DNA of 37,122 bases from an uncultured Anaeromyxobacter sp. (GCA_903904005.1 CAIVAR010000042.1:1-37122), one strand, 5' to 3'; positions 24,757 through 32,155 are shown, numbered from the stretch's first letter. Made by a program: numbers and translations. Notes: generated by a model not told the origin, from the letters alone.

Positions 24757-25649
24757 TGCCCGCCGCCCTGGCCCGCCGCCGCGCCCTGGCCCGCCTGATG
24801 ATGGCCGGGTCGGGGGTCTTCTTCGGGCTCATGGCGGTGCTGGGCCGGATGCTCGCCACGGGCCCGGCCCACTTCACCCCGGGGCAGCTGGCGGTGGTGC
24901 GCTGCGGGGTCGGCGTGGCGGTGAGCCTGGCGGTCTTCGCGGTCCGCCCGTCCCTCTTCCGGCCCGTCAACTACCCGCTCCTCGTCGCCCGGGGGCTCTC
25001 GGGCGGGGTCGTCCTCGTCCTCTACTTCGCGGCGCTGGCGTCCATCCCGGCCGGAGAGGCCGGGACCATCTACAACCTCTTCCCGGCCATCGCCGCCCTC
25101 ATGGCCCTCGGGCCGCTCCGGGAACGCCACCCGGGAAGGCTCTGGCTCGCCATCGGCGTGGCCACACTGGGGGTGGCGCTCGTGCTCGGGAACGGGACCG
25201 TCCGCCTCGGCCTGGGGTGGGGCGAGGGTGCCGCCCTGGGCGCGGCCTTCTTCGCGGCGGTGAGCGCCAACGTCATCCGGGCCATGCGCGGGACCGACAA
25301 CGCCGCCACCATCTTCTTCTTCCTCTGCCTGGTCGGGCTCCCCGTGGTCCTTCCCTTCGCGCTCGACCCCTGGCCGGTGGGGCTCGTCCCCTGGGCGCTC
25401 GCCGTCGTCATGGCCATCTCCGCCTTCGCCGCGCAGGTGCTCATGGCCGAGGCCTACGGCCCGCTCTCGATCGGCGAGGCGGCGACGTGGCTTCAGTTCA
25501 CCCCCATCGCCCAGTACCTGATCGCGGCCCTGCTCCTCGGGGAGTCCATCACCGCGATGGGCGTCGTCGGCATCGCCGTGTCGATCTCCGGCGTCGCCTG
25601 GGCGACCCGGCTGGGGCAGCGGACCCCCGCGGCCGTGCCCCCCGCCTGA
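24756..25649 (+). CDS. EamA/DMT-family transporter (second of a tandem pair)
   Basis: A 297-residue paralogue of the preceding gene with the same ten-span layout: 'MMAGSGVFFGLMAVLGRML', 'LYFAALASIPAGEAGTIYNLFPAIAALMA', 'RHPGRLWLAIGVATLGVALVLGN', and 'VLMAEAYGPLSIGEAATWLQFTPIAQYL'. Both copies share the unusual loop TDNAATIFF, which supports a local duplication; the two may act as a heterodimer or separately. The start shares the A of the upstream stop (TGATG) and follows GGAGGAGG. A -10-like box for the next gene lies just after its stop. Confidence 0.85.
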   Translation: MPAALARRRALARLMMAGSGVFFGLMAVLGRMLATGPAHFTPGQLAVVRCGVGVAVSLAVFAVRPSLFRPVNYPLLVARGLSGGVVLVLYFAALASIPAGEAGTIYNLFPAIAALMALGPLRERHPGRLWLAIGVATLGVALVLGNGTVRLGLGWGEGAALGAAFFAAVSANVIRAMRGTDNAATIFFFLCLVGLPVVLPFALDPWPVGLVPWALAVVMAISAFAAQVLMAEAYGPLSIGEAATWLQFTPIAQYLIAALLLGESITAMGVVGIAVSISGVAWATRLGQRTPAAVPPA

Positions 25650-25654
25650 TGCGC

Positions 25655-25660
25655 TAGACT
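25655..25660 (+). promoter_or_regulatory. -10-like box for the acyl-CoA dehydrogenase gene
   Basis: TAGACT at 25655-25660 is followed by 12 bases and then the ATG at 25673, with no Shine-Dalgarno. If used, the leader is about five bases. It resembles the TAGCAT/TAGATT boxes close to other start codons in this window. Confidence 0.35.
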
Positions 25661-25672
25661 CGCGGGCGACCC

Positions 25673-26830
25673 ATGAACCCTCCCGCCATCGCCTTCGAAC
25701 CCTTCACCGACGAGCACCAGGCCTTCCGCCGCGTGGTCCGCGACTTCGCGGAGAAGGAGCTCTCGCCGCACGCCCGCGCCTGGGACGAGGCCGGCGAGTT
25801 TCCCCGCGAGCTCTTCCGGCGCTTCGGCGAGATGGGGTTCCTGGGGATCCGCCACGACCCGGCATGGGGAGGCTCCGGCCTCGACTACTGGTACGTGGTG
25901 GCCTACGCCGAGGAGCTCGTCCGGGCCCGCAACGGCGGGCTCGGGACCGGCATGCTGGTCCAGGGCGAGATGGCCACCCCGATCATCGGGGAGCTCGGGA
26001 CCGACGAGCAGAAGCGGGAGTTCCTGGCCCCGGCGCTCCGCGGCGACCGGGTGGCGGCGCTCGCCATCTCCGAGCCCGGCGCTGGCAGCGACGTGGCCGC
26101 GCTGCGGACCCGCGCGCGCCGGGACGGCGACGACCTCGTCATCAGCGGTTCGAAGACCTGGATCTCGAACGGCTGCCGGGCCGACTTCCTCACGCTCGCC
26201 GTCCGGACCGGCGACGACGGATACGGCGGCATCTCGCTCGTCACCTTCCCCACCGACGTCCCGGGATTCCAGGTGTCCCGCAAGCTCGAGAAGGTGGGCA
26301 ACCTCTCCTCGGACACGGCCGAGCTCTTCTTCGACGACTGCCGGATCCCGGCCCGCTACCTCCTCGGCGAGGAGAACCAGGGGTTCGGCTACATCATGAC
26401 CGGCTTCCAGGGGGAACGGCTGGTGACGGCGGTCACGGCGGTGGCCGGCGCGCAGCTGGTCCTCGACGACGCCCTCCGCCACGGGCAGGAGCGGAAGGCC
26501 TTCGGCCGCCCCATCGGCACGTTCCAGGCCTGGCGCCACCGGTTCGCCGAGCACCTGTCGCGGCTCGAGGCGGCCCGCTGGCTCACCTACCGGGCCTGCG
26601 ACCTCTTCGCGCGCGGGCAGGTGGCCTTCCGGGAGATCTCGATGGCCAAGCTGGTGGCCTGCGACCTGGCCCAGGCCATCGCCTACGACGCCATGCAGTT
26701 CCACGGCGGCATGGGCTACATGGCGGAGAGCGACGTGGCCCGCGCCTGGCGCGACATGCGGCTCCTCACCATCGGAGGCGGGACCTCCGAGATCATGAAG
26801 GAGCTCGTCTCGCGAGGGGCGGGGATGTAG
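25673..26830 (+). CDS. Acyl-CoA dehydrogenase
   Basis: A 385-residue FAD-dependent acyl-CoA dehydrogenase. Marks: 'FREL', 'HDPAWGGSGLDYWYVVAYAEELVRA', the flavin-binding 'ALAISEPGAGSDVAAL' and 'GSKTWISNG', then 'ERLVTAVTAVAGAQLVLDDA..H..ERKAFGRPIGTFQAW', and near the end 'QFHGGMGYMAESDVARAWRD' and 'IGGGTSEIMKEL'. The position that carries the catalytic Glu in medium-chain enzymes (YEGT) is Gly here, as in relatives that place the base elsewhere, so the substrate class is unclear. Located 23 bases after the transporters; a UUCA-loop hairpin follows its stop. Confidence 0.88.
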   Translation: MNPPAIAFEPFTDEHQAFRRVVRDFAEKELSPHARAWDEAGEFPRELFRRFGEMGFLGIRHDPAWGGSGLDYWYVVAYAEELVRARNGGLGTGMLVQGEMATPIIGELGTDEQKREFLAPALRGDRVAALAISEPGAGSDVAALRTRARRDGDDLVISGSKTWISNGCRADFLTLAVRTGDDGYGGISLVTFPTDVPGFQVSRKLEKVGNLSSDTAELFFDDCRIPARYLLGEENQGFGYIMTGFQGERLVTAVTAVAGAQLVLDDALRHGQERKAFGRPIGTFQAWRHRFAEHLSRLEAARWLTYRACDLFARGQVAFREISMAKLVACDLAQAIAYDAMQFHGGMGYMAESDVARAWRDMRLLTIGGGTSEIMKELVSRGAGM

Positions 26831-26832
26831 CC

Positions 26833-26852
26833 GGCGGCGCTTCAGCGCCGCC
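26833..26852 (+). terminator. Perfect 8-bp hairpin with UUCA loop after the acyl-CoA dehydrogenase gene
   Basis: GGCGGCGC at 26833-26840, loop TTCA, GCGCCGCC at 26845-26852, two bases after the stop codon. No U tract follows, and cutA lies 39 bases further on in the same direction, so partial read-through is likely. Confidence 0.5.
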
Positions 26853-26891
26853 AGGAACGTGCCCACGGGAACGGTCGAGAAACGGAACCCC

Positions 26892-27218
26892 ATGAATTCC
26901 CCCGTCGTCATCCTCGTCACCGCGCCCACCGCCGAAGCCGCGGCAGCCATGGCCCGCACCCTGGTGGAGGAAGGGCTCGTCGCCTGCGGCAACGTCGTGC
27001 CGGGGATCCGTTCCATCTACCGGTGGGAGGGAAAGGTCCAGGATGACGCCGAGACGCTGCTCGTCCTCAAGACCGAGAGACGGCTCGTGCCGGACCTGAA
27101 GGTCCGGCTGGGGGAGCTCCACCCCTACCAGGTCCCCGAACTGCTCGTGCTGCCCGTCGAGGACGGTCTGCCGGCGTACCTGGAATGGCTGGCGGCGAGC
27201 GTTCGGCCGCCTGGGTAA
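26892..27218 (+). CDS. cutA: Divalent-cation tolerance protein CutA1
   Basis: A 108-residue CutA1, a small trimeric protein linked in some bacteria to copper tolerance, though its exact action is unsettled. Marks: 'VVILVTAPTAEAAAAMARTLVEEGLVACGNVVPGIRSIYRWEGKV' in pieces (LVTAPT at the start, LVEEGLVACGNVVPGI, SIYRWEGKVQDD), then 'LLVLKTERR' and 'LHPYQVPELLVLPVEDGLPAYLEWL'. The ATG at 26892 is used rather than a GTG 11 codons upstream, because it gives the normal family start. It ends 13 bases from a convergent gene, with a run of eight G (27220-27227) between. Confidence 0.93.
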   Translation: MNSPVVILVTAPTAEAAAAMARTLVEEGLVACGNVVPGIRSIYRWEGKVQDDAETLLVLKTERRLVPDLKVRLGELHPYQVPELLVLPVEDGLPAYLEWLAASVRPPG

Positions 27219-27231
27219 CGGGGGGGGCCGC

Positions 27232-27573
27232 TTACTTCTTCCGGAAGAGCGCCTCGAGCGCGTCCCGGGGGTCCTGGAGCGGCTTCGGGGCCTCGCCGAA
27301 GAGCGCGCCGAGCCGGTCCCGCGCCGCCTGGGACGAGCCGCGCCTGTGGGAGGCGCCGTCGCCGAGCACGTACAGGTCGCAGGCGTTGGAGGCGATCTTG
27401 TCCACGTGGTGGTCGGCGTGGGGCTCGCGGCACTCGTGGGGCGACGACTCCTCGTAGAACCTACAGTTGATGCAGGAGTGCAGGTCGGCGTCGCAGTGGG
27501 GGCAGACGCTTCGACGGCCGATGGGGCCGTCGAAGTCGAGCGCCTTCCCGCAGGCGTGGCAGGAGGTGGCCAC
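27232..27573 (-). CDS. Zinc-ribbon-like protein of unknown function
   Basis: A 113-residue protein with a first C5-X2-C8...C24-X2-C27 zinc ribbon (CHACGKAL, VCPHCDAD) and a second Cys/His set C34-X2-C37, C48, H52, C65 (CINCRFY, ECREPHADH, NACDLY). The stretch 'CxNCRFY....CREP.A.....KxxxNxCDxF' is a family pattern I recall from uncharacterised bacterial proteins. The C-terminal third is Gln/Arg/Asp-rich and may be disordered. Metal binding is likely; the role is not known. Start is GTG at 27573, four bases or so after the stop of the HD-GYP gene, so it is the last gene of that operon. Confidence 0.7.
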   Translation of the reverse strand: MATSCHACGKALDFDGPIGRRSVCPHCDADLHSCINCRFYEESSPHECREPHADHHVDKIASNACDLYVLGDGASHRRGSSQAARDRLGALFGEAPKPLQDPRDALEALFRKK

Positions 27574-27579
27574 CGGCCC

Positions 27580-28725
27580 TCAGGCCTGGGCGAGGGGCAT
27601 GGCGGACGGCGGCGGCGAGCCCGTTCCGGGCGGGCGCTCGGCCATCTCGGTGGAGAGGATGGCGTACTGCTCCACGTCGATGCTGATGCGGCGCCACTCC
27701 TCCTCGGAGATGTCGAGGAAGGCATCGACCACGGACGGGTCGAACTGCGCGCCCCGGCAGCGGGTGATCTCGGAGCGGGCGTCGGCGTAGCCGCGCGCCT
27801 TCCGGTAGGGGCGATCGCTGGTGATGGCGTCGTAGGCGTCGACCACGTGGAAGACCCGCGCGCCGAGGAGGATGTCGGTGCCCTTCAGGCCGCCCGGGTA
27901 GCCCGTGCCGTCCCACTTCTCCTGGTGCTGGAGCACGATGACCGACGAGGGCTTCAGGTACTCGACCCGGCGGAGCAGCTCCCACCCGAGCTCGGGGTGG
28001 CGCTTCATCTCCTTCCACTCGCTGGCGTCGAGCGGGCCGGGCTTGAGGAGGACGCGGTCGCGGATGCCGATCTTGCCGATGTCGTGGAGGAGGGCGCCGT
28101 GCTCGATGACGGTGAGGTCGGGCTCGGCGACACCCAGCTGGATGGCCAGCCGGCGCGCGTAGAGCGAGACCCGGCGCGAGTGCCACTGGGTCTCGGCGTC
28201 GCGGTAGTCGAGGGCGGCGATGAGGCCGCCGAGGAGCGCCTCGGTGCGCTCGCGCACCCGCTCCTCCAGACGGAGATTGAGCTCGCGCAGCTTGTCGTTC
28301 TGCTGCTGGACCTGGATGGTGAGCCGCTCGTTCTCGCGGCGCAGGCGGGAGGAGTCGGCGGCCTGGGCCACCGTGGTCACGACCTCCTGGTTGTGCCAGG
28401 GCTTCGAGATGATCCGGTAGACCTCGCCCGAGTTGACGGCGTCGAGGGCGATGCGGAAGTCCTCGGCGGCGGTGCAGAGCACGCGGGCCGCGGCGGGGAC
28501 CTTCTCCCGTGCCGCCTGGAGCAGCGCGATGCCGTCCATCCCCGGCATCATGTAGTCGGAGATGATGACGGTGGGGCGGTCGATCTCCAGCCGCGACAGC
28601 GCCTCCTCCGGCGCGGCGTAGGTGCGCACGTCGAAGCCGGCACCCTCGAGGATGCGCTTCAGGTTCCGGAGAATGAGGACGTCGTCGTCGACGACGACGA
28701 CGCGGTCGGGACTCAGTGCCGGAAT
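27580..28725 (-). CDS. Response regulator with HD-GYP phosphodiesterase domain
   Basis: A two-domain signalling protein (381 residues if started at 28725). The receiver domain has VVVVDDD near residue 9-15, the phospho-acceptor Asp in VIISDYMMPGMDG (about D57) and the Lys of SKP. A coiled coil follows (ENERLTIQVQQQNDKLRELN), then an HD-GYP domain with HD in 'ALLHDIGKIGI' (about 214-215) and 'HQEKWDGTGYPGGLKG'. HD-GYP domains usually hydrolyse cyclic di-GMP. The receiver has no in-frame ATG, GTG or TTG upstream of its first strand: the first such codon (GTG 28629) would delete VVVVDDD. An ATT at 28725 with GGAGG six bases upstream, or a CTG at 28716 (giving MSPDRVVVVDDD), is the likely start. 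Rho lies 73 bases upstream. Confidence 0.85.
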   Translation of the reverse strand: MPALSPDRVVVVDDDVLILRNLKRILEGAGFDVRTYAAPEEALSRLEIDRPTVIISDYMMPGMDGIALLQAAREKVPAAARVLCTAAEDFRIALDAVNSGEVYRIISKPWHNQEVVTTVAQAADSSRLRRENERLTIQVQQQNDKLRELNLRLEERVRERTEALLGGLIAALDYRDAETQWHSRRVSLYARRLAIQLGVAEPDLTVIEHGALLHDIGKIGIRDRVLLKPGPLDASEWKEMKRHPELGWELLRRVEYLKPSSVIVLQHQEKWDGTGYPGGLKGTDILLGARVFHVVDAYDAITSDRPYRKARGYADARSEITRCRGAQFDPSVVDAFLDISEEEWRRISIDVEQYAILSTEMAERPPGTGSPPPSAMPLAQA

Positions 28726-28798
28726 GCCGAACCTCCGCGGGTGAACGGGAACCCGGGAATCATATCCCCTGGGGGGCCGGGCGCCAGCCCGGTACCCA

Positions 28799-30208
28799 TC
28801 AGAAGCTGTTCAGGAAGTCGTCGTTGGTCTCGAACTCGGTGAGTTTCTTGAGCAGCCGCTCCATGGCCTCGACGGCCTTGAGCGACGCCAGTGCCCCGCG
28901 GAGCTTGCGGATCTTCTCGATCTGCTTGCCGGAGAAGAGCTTCTCCTCCTTCCGGGTGCCGGAGGCCCCGATATCGATGGCCGGGAAGATGCGCCGCTCG
29001 GCCAGCTGCCGGGAGAGCACGACCTCCATGTTGCCCGTGCCCTTGAACTCCTCGAAGATCACCTCGTCCATGCGGCTGCCGGTGTCGACCAGGGCGGTGC
29101 CGATGATGGTGAGGGAGCCGCCCTCCTCGGCCTTGCGGGCCGCGCCGAAGAGCCGCTTGGGGCGCTCGAGCGCCCGGCTGTCGACGCCGCCGGTGAGGGT
29201 GCGCCCGGAGGACTCGATCTCCCGGTTGTAGGCGCGGGCGAGGCGGGTGATCGAGTCGAGCAGGATGACGACGTCCTTGCCCCCCTCGACGAGCCGCTTG
29301 GCCCGTTCCAGGGCCATCTCGGCGGCGTGGATGTGCTCCTCGGCCGGCCGGTCGTTGGACGAGCCGCAGACCTCGCCCTTCACGTTCCGGCGCATGTCGG
29401 TGAGCTCCTCGGGCCGCTCGTCCACGAGCAGCACGATGAGGTGCACGTCGGGCCGGTTGGCGTGGATCGCCTGGGCGATCCGCTGGAGCATGATGGTCTT
29501 GCCCGCCTTGGGGGGCGAGGTGATGAGGGCGCGGGCGCCCAGGCCGATGGGGGAGATGAGGTCGAGCACGCGGCCGACCAGCTCGTCGGAGCGGGTCTCC
29601 ATGACCAGCTTCTCCGTGGGGTCGGTGGCGGTGAGGTTGGTGAAGGCGGTGCGCCGGACCACGGCGACCGGGTCGGTGCCCTCGACCAGGTCGACCTTCT
29701 GGAGCACGCGCTTCATGCCGCGGACGGCGGCCTGCCCCTTCACGAGGTGGCCGGGCAGGAGGTGCATGCGGTCGACGAGCCAGCGCGGCACCTCGACGTC
29801 GAAGTGCTGGGGGATGTAGCTCTTCTTCGGGTCTCGGAGCCATCCCTGGCCCTTGCCCTCGAAGTCGAGGACCCCCTCGACCTCCTCGGTGACCTCGGGC
29901 TGCCCCTGGGGTGCGGGTGCGGGGGCGGGAGCAGCGGCGGCGCCGTTGGCGGGACCCGGCGGGGCGACGTTACCCCCCTGGGGGGCCTGACCCGACGGAC
30001 CGGGCTGTCCAGGCTGTCCGGGCTGGCCTCCCCGACCGCGGCGGCCGCGGCGGCGACGGCGGCGCCGTCCCTGCCCGGCACCGGGCTGTCCACCCGCGCC
30101 GTTGCCCGGCTCGCCCTGAAAGGAGGGCTGCTGGTCGTTCTGGGGAGCCTGCGGAGGCGGGGCGCTCGGTGCGTCGCCGCCCTGATTCGGGGTCTCTTCG
30201 TTGGCCAT
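28799..30208 (-). CDS. rho: Transcription termination factor Rho, with Arg/Gly-rich disordered N-terminus
   Basis: A 469-residue Rho, the RNA-dependent hexameric helicase that ends transcription. The core is complete: Walker A 'SPPKAGKT' (about 231-238), 'VDERPEELTDM', 'KDVVILLDSITRLARAYN', the R-loop region 'GGVDSRALERPKRLFGAARK', and 'SGTRKEEKLFS'. The N-terminus differs: instead of the usual helical Rho_N domain it has about 110 residues rich in Gly, Pro, Gln, Ala with a run of seven Arg and Arg-Gly repeats (about 48-60). The cold-shock-like RNA-binding domain is also divergent ('GVLDFEGKGQGWLRDPKKSYIPQ'). Preceded by a leader of about 260 bases with its own promoter. Confidence 0.95.
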   Translation of the reverse strand: MANEETPNQGGDAPSAPPPQAPQNDQQPSFQGEPGNGAGGQPGAGQGRRRRRRRGRRGRGGQPGQPGQPGPSGQAPQGGNVAPPGPANGAAAAPAPAPAPQGQPEVTEEVEGVLDFEGKGQGWLRDPKKSYIPQHFDVEVPRWLVDRMHLLPGHLVKGQAAVRGMKRVLQKVDLVEGTDPVAVVRRTAFTNLTATDPTEKLVMETRSDELVGRVLDLISPIGLGARALITSPPKAGKTIMLQRIAQAIHANRPDVHLIVLLVDERPEELTDMRRNVKGEVCGSSNDRPAEEHIHAAEMALERAKRLVEGGKDVVILLDSITRLARAYNREIESSGRTLTGGVDSRALERPKRLFGAARKAEEGGSLTIIGTALVDTGSRMDEVIFEEFKGTGNMEVVLSRQLAERRIFPAIDIGASGTRKEEKLFSGKQIEKIRKLRGALASLKAVEAMERLLKKLTEFETNDDFLNSF

Positions 30209-30472
30209 CGTCTGGTCCTTGCGCGCCGCGGGTTCGATTCACCGCGGGCGTCCTTCGCCATGTACTGGACCGATTTCCCGGATCTTGAAGGTACTTCGGT
30301 GCTTTCCGGGCTACCGGCTGCGGCCATCTCACCCGCGCGGCGGACCCTGTGTCCGACGAGCAGCGGGGAACTGACCGGGTTTCCTCCGCGCCGCGCCGAC
30401 GCGCAAATACGGGGAGGACAGGAGTGCTTGTAACAGAATCCCTCGGGGAGCGAAAGCGAAAGTGCCGGGTAG
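30209..30472 (-). promoter_or_regulatory. Long rho leader
   Basis: About 260 bases separate the predicted transcription start (near 30467) from the rho ATG. No gene is seen. It contains a C/U-rich stretch near the start (minus strand CTTTCGCTTTCGCTCC) and a two-part stem-loop at 30277-30310 (CCCGGA with TCCGGG, inner GAAG with CTTC). Rho controls its own synthesis by termination in the leader in several bacteria, so the same may hold here; this is inferred from the length and position. Confidence 0.35.
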
Positions 30473-30473
30473 A

Positions 30474-30501
30474 ATAATACCCATCCTCTCGGGCACGTCA
30501 G
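30474..30501 (-). promoter_or_regulatory. Predicted rho promoter
   Basis: On the minus strand CTGACG (30501-30496), 16 bases, TATTAT (30479-30474). The -10 box matches five of six. The -35 box overlaps the thyX stop codon. The -10 lies within GGGTA-TTATTC-TACCC, a small inverted repeat. Confidence 0.5.
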
Positions 30502-31316
30502 CCCTCGTTCCCGGCGTCCTCCACCTCGCGGATGTCCTTCTCGGTGAGGGGGACCGCGGAGCCATGCTGGTGCTGCTCCAGGATCTCGAACAGCTGCTCC
30601 TTGTGGGGACGGACCTTGCCGATGGGGCAGCGCTTCCACTCGTCGAGCGGTTCGTCGCAGTAGCCCATGCGCCGGTCGCCGCACTTGGGCTGCAGCTGCC
30701 CGCCCAGCTCCGGAACGGCCTTCACGACCTCCCGCCGCATGAGCGCCACCATGTGGCGGATCTCCCACTGGGCCCGCCAGCACAGGCGCAGGTCGGCGAT
30801 GTGCAGGAGTTCGGTGAAGTTCACCATCACCTGGAAGTTGGTGGGTGCCGCGTTGGGCAGGACGAAGCGGGCGTCCTCGGCGGGGATGCCCTTCTCGAGG
30901 GCCCGGAAGTAGACGCGGGTCACCTCGGCCATGAGCCGGTCGTACTCGTCGCCGAGCCCGGCCTTGTCCCAGGTCTTCGGCCGCACGTACTCGAGCCGCT
31001 CCTCCTTGAACTTCACGTAGCGCTGCGACTGCTGCTCGAAGCTGATGCCGATGCGGTGGCGCACGAACTGGTGGGAGAGCGAGCGCGAGACCCCGCTGAT
31101 GCCGAACCAGAAGACCACCTGCTCGAGGGGGGAGGCGTGGCCGGTCTTGAGCCGCTCGGTGATGAAGCCGCGGATCTTCTCGGCCGAGATGGTGCCGTCC
31201 CGGATCTCGCTCCAGACCTCGCCGGGCGTCTTCGGGCTGTAGCAGGTGCGGTAGGCCCCGTAGAGCTTCTGCAGCGGATCCCGGGCCCAGTCGATGAGGA
31301 TGACCTCGAGCGGCAT
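30498..31316 (-). CDS. thyX: Flavin-dependent thymidylate synthase ThyX
   Basis: A 272-residue ThyX, the FAD enzyme that makes dTMP from dUMP, replacing ThyA. The signature is in 'QFVRHRIGISFEQQSQRYV', with eight residues between RHR and the active-site Ser (the RHRX7-8S pattern). The substrate-binding C-terminal region 'ELLHIADLRLCWRAQWEIR' is present. Two Cys pairs near the C-terminus ('PKCGDRRMGYCDEP') are unusual and may hold a metal. The ATG at 31316 is chosen; an ATG five codons upstream lies in the promoter region. A TATCGG box in extended form (TG-C) ends five bases upstream, with no Shine-Dalgarno site. With dut in the same window the cell has dTMP supply from dUMP. Confidence 0.92.
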   Translation of the reverse strand: MPLEVILIDWARDPLQKLYGAYRTCYSPKTPGEVWSEIRDGTISAEKIRGFITERLKTGHASPLEQVVFWFGISGVSRSLSHQFVRHRIGISFEQQSQRYVKFKEERLEYVRPKTWDKAGLGDEYDRLMAEVTRVYFRALEKGIPAEDARFVLPNAAPTNFQVMVNFTELLHIADLRLCWRAQWEIRHMVALMRREVVKAVPELGGQLQPKCGDRRMGYCDEPLDEWKRCPIGKVRPHKEQLFEILEQHQHGSAVPLTEKDIREVEDAGNEG

Positions 31317-31321
31317 GCGCC

Positions 31322-31327
31322 CCGATA
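31322..31327 (-). promoter_or_regulatory. Extended -10-like box for thyX
   Basis: On the minus strand TGCTATCGG places an extended -10 (TG-C-TATCGG, hexamer 31327-31322) five bases before the ATG. A leaderless mRNA would result. The hexamer matches poorly in its second half. Confidence 0.3.
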
Positions 31328-31405
31328 GCATCCCGGGCTGACGCCGGGAAGGGGGTTCTGGCCCCTCGACCCGCCGTCCGGTTCCAGAGGCGGGGCCGCC
31401 TGCGG

Positions 31406-31411
31406 TATGGA
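31406..31411 (+). promoter_or_regulatory. -10-like box for the ferritin-like gene
   Basis: TATGGA at 31406-31411, six bases before the ATG at 31418, no Shine-Dalgarno between. Proposed from the pattern at other genes; weak on its own. Confidence 0.3.
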
Positions 31412-31417
31412 TAGGGG

Positions 31418-32155
31418 ATGCGCCCGCCGTCCACGCCGCTCGACTTCCCCATGGCCCCCGAAGGATCGTCCCGTTCCCGGGGGCAGGCGCTCGACCCGCA
31501 GGCCTTCCTGGAGGAACTCCAGCGGGAGCTCCTGCGGAGCCTGGCCCGGTTGGGGGAGCAATCCCGCGCCGCCATCCCCGAATCGGCGACGGTGACCGAT
31601 CTCCTGTCCTCCGCGCTCCGGGACGAGATCGAGATCGCGGAGATCGCGGCGCAGTGGCTCACCGACGAGCCCGACCTCGACCTGCGGCTGGGGCTGGCCC
31701 GGCAGGTCGGCGACGAGGCCCGGCACTTCGAGATGATGTGCGACCGGGTTCGCGAGCTGGGGAGCGACCCCACCTCCGACCCGCGGACCCGCGCCCACAG
31801 CGCGATCTTCCGCTACCTCCGCGGCCTCCAGACGCCGGCCGAGCGGCTCGCCGCGGGGCTGGCCCGGGAAGGGGTGGCGCGCCTCCGCAACGCGCTGCTC
31901 GCCGAGGTGTGCACGGCCCGGGGCGACGACCGGACGGCCCAGCTCTGCCTCGAGGGGGTCGGGGAGGACGAGGTACGCCACCTCGACTTCTGCCGGCGCG
32001 AACTCCTCCGCTACGCGCTCACCACCGAGGACCAGGAGGCGGCCCGGCGCGCCATGGCGCGCACCCTCCAGCTGGCCGAGGAGGCCAGCGACCCGTCGCG
32101 CGCCGCCAAGGCCCCGCCGGCCCCGCCGCCCGAACCGACCGCCGCCGGGCGTTGA
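31418..32155 (+). CDS. Ferritin-like diiron-domain protein
   Basis: A 245-residue, nearly all-helical protein. The core resembles a ferritin-like four-helix bundle: 'LRDEIEIAEIAAQWLTDEPD', then 'ARQVGDEARHFEMMCDRVRELG' and later 'GVGEDEVRHLDFCRRELLRYAL', giving Glu and ExxH metal ligands (DEARH, EDEVRH). A Pro/Ala-rich tail follows (KAPPAPPPEPTAAGR). Such proteins can bind di-iron and act in oxidation or iron storage; the exact activity is not known. Start at ATG 31418 just after a -10-like box; a second ATG 11 codons later is an alternative. A peroxiredoxin gene follows 48 bases downstream with its own promoter. Confidence 0.75.
   Translation: MRPPSTPLDFPMAPEGSSRSRGQALDPQAFLEELQRELLRSLARLGEQSRAAIPESATVTDLLSSALRDEIEIAEIAAQWLTDEPDLDLRLGLARQVGDEARHFEMMCDRVRELGSDPTSDPRTRAHSAIFRYLRGLQTPAERLAAGLAREGVARLRNALLAEVCTARGDDRTAQLCLEGVGEDEVRHLDFCRRELLRYALTTEDQEAARRAMARTLQLAEEASDPSRAAKAPPAPPPEPTAAGR

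Noticed and set aside
27860-27960. HD-GYP motif reading HQE rather than HHE as a degenerate enzyme
   Set aside because: HQEKWDGTGYP occurs widely in this family as I recall it; the other ligands are present.
30220-30250. GGTTCGATTC in the rho leader, resembling a tRNA T-loop
   Set aside because: No acceptor stem, D arm or anticodon arm can be built around it; the flanking bases pair only as a short palindrome.
30208-30260. Small upstream open frame in the rho leader (ATG GCG AAG GAC...) overlapping the rho start in another frame
   Set aside because: No Shine-Dalgarno, no stop before running far into rho out of frame, composition not protein-like.
31013-31100. ThyX signature with one extra residue between RHR and Ser as a broken active site
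   Set aside because: The family signature is described as RHRX7-8S, so the spacing is within range.
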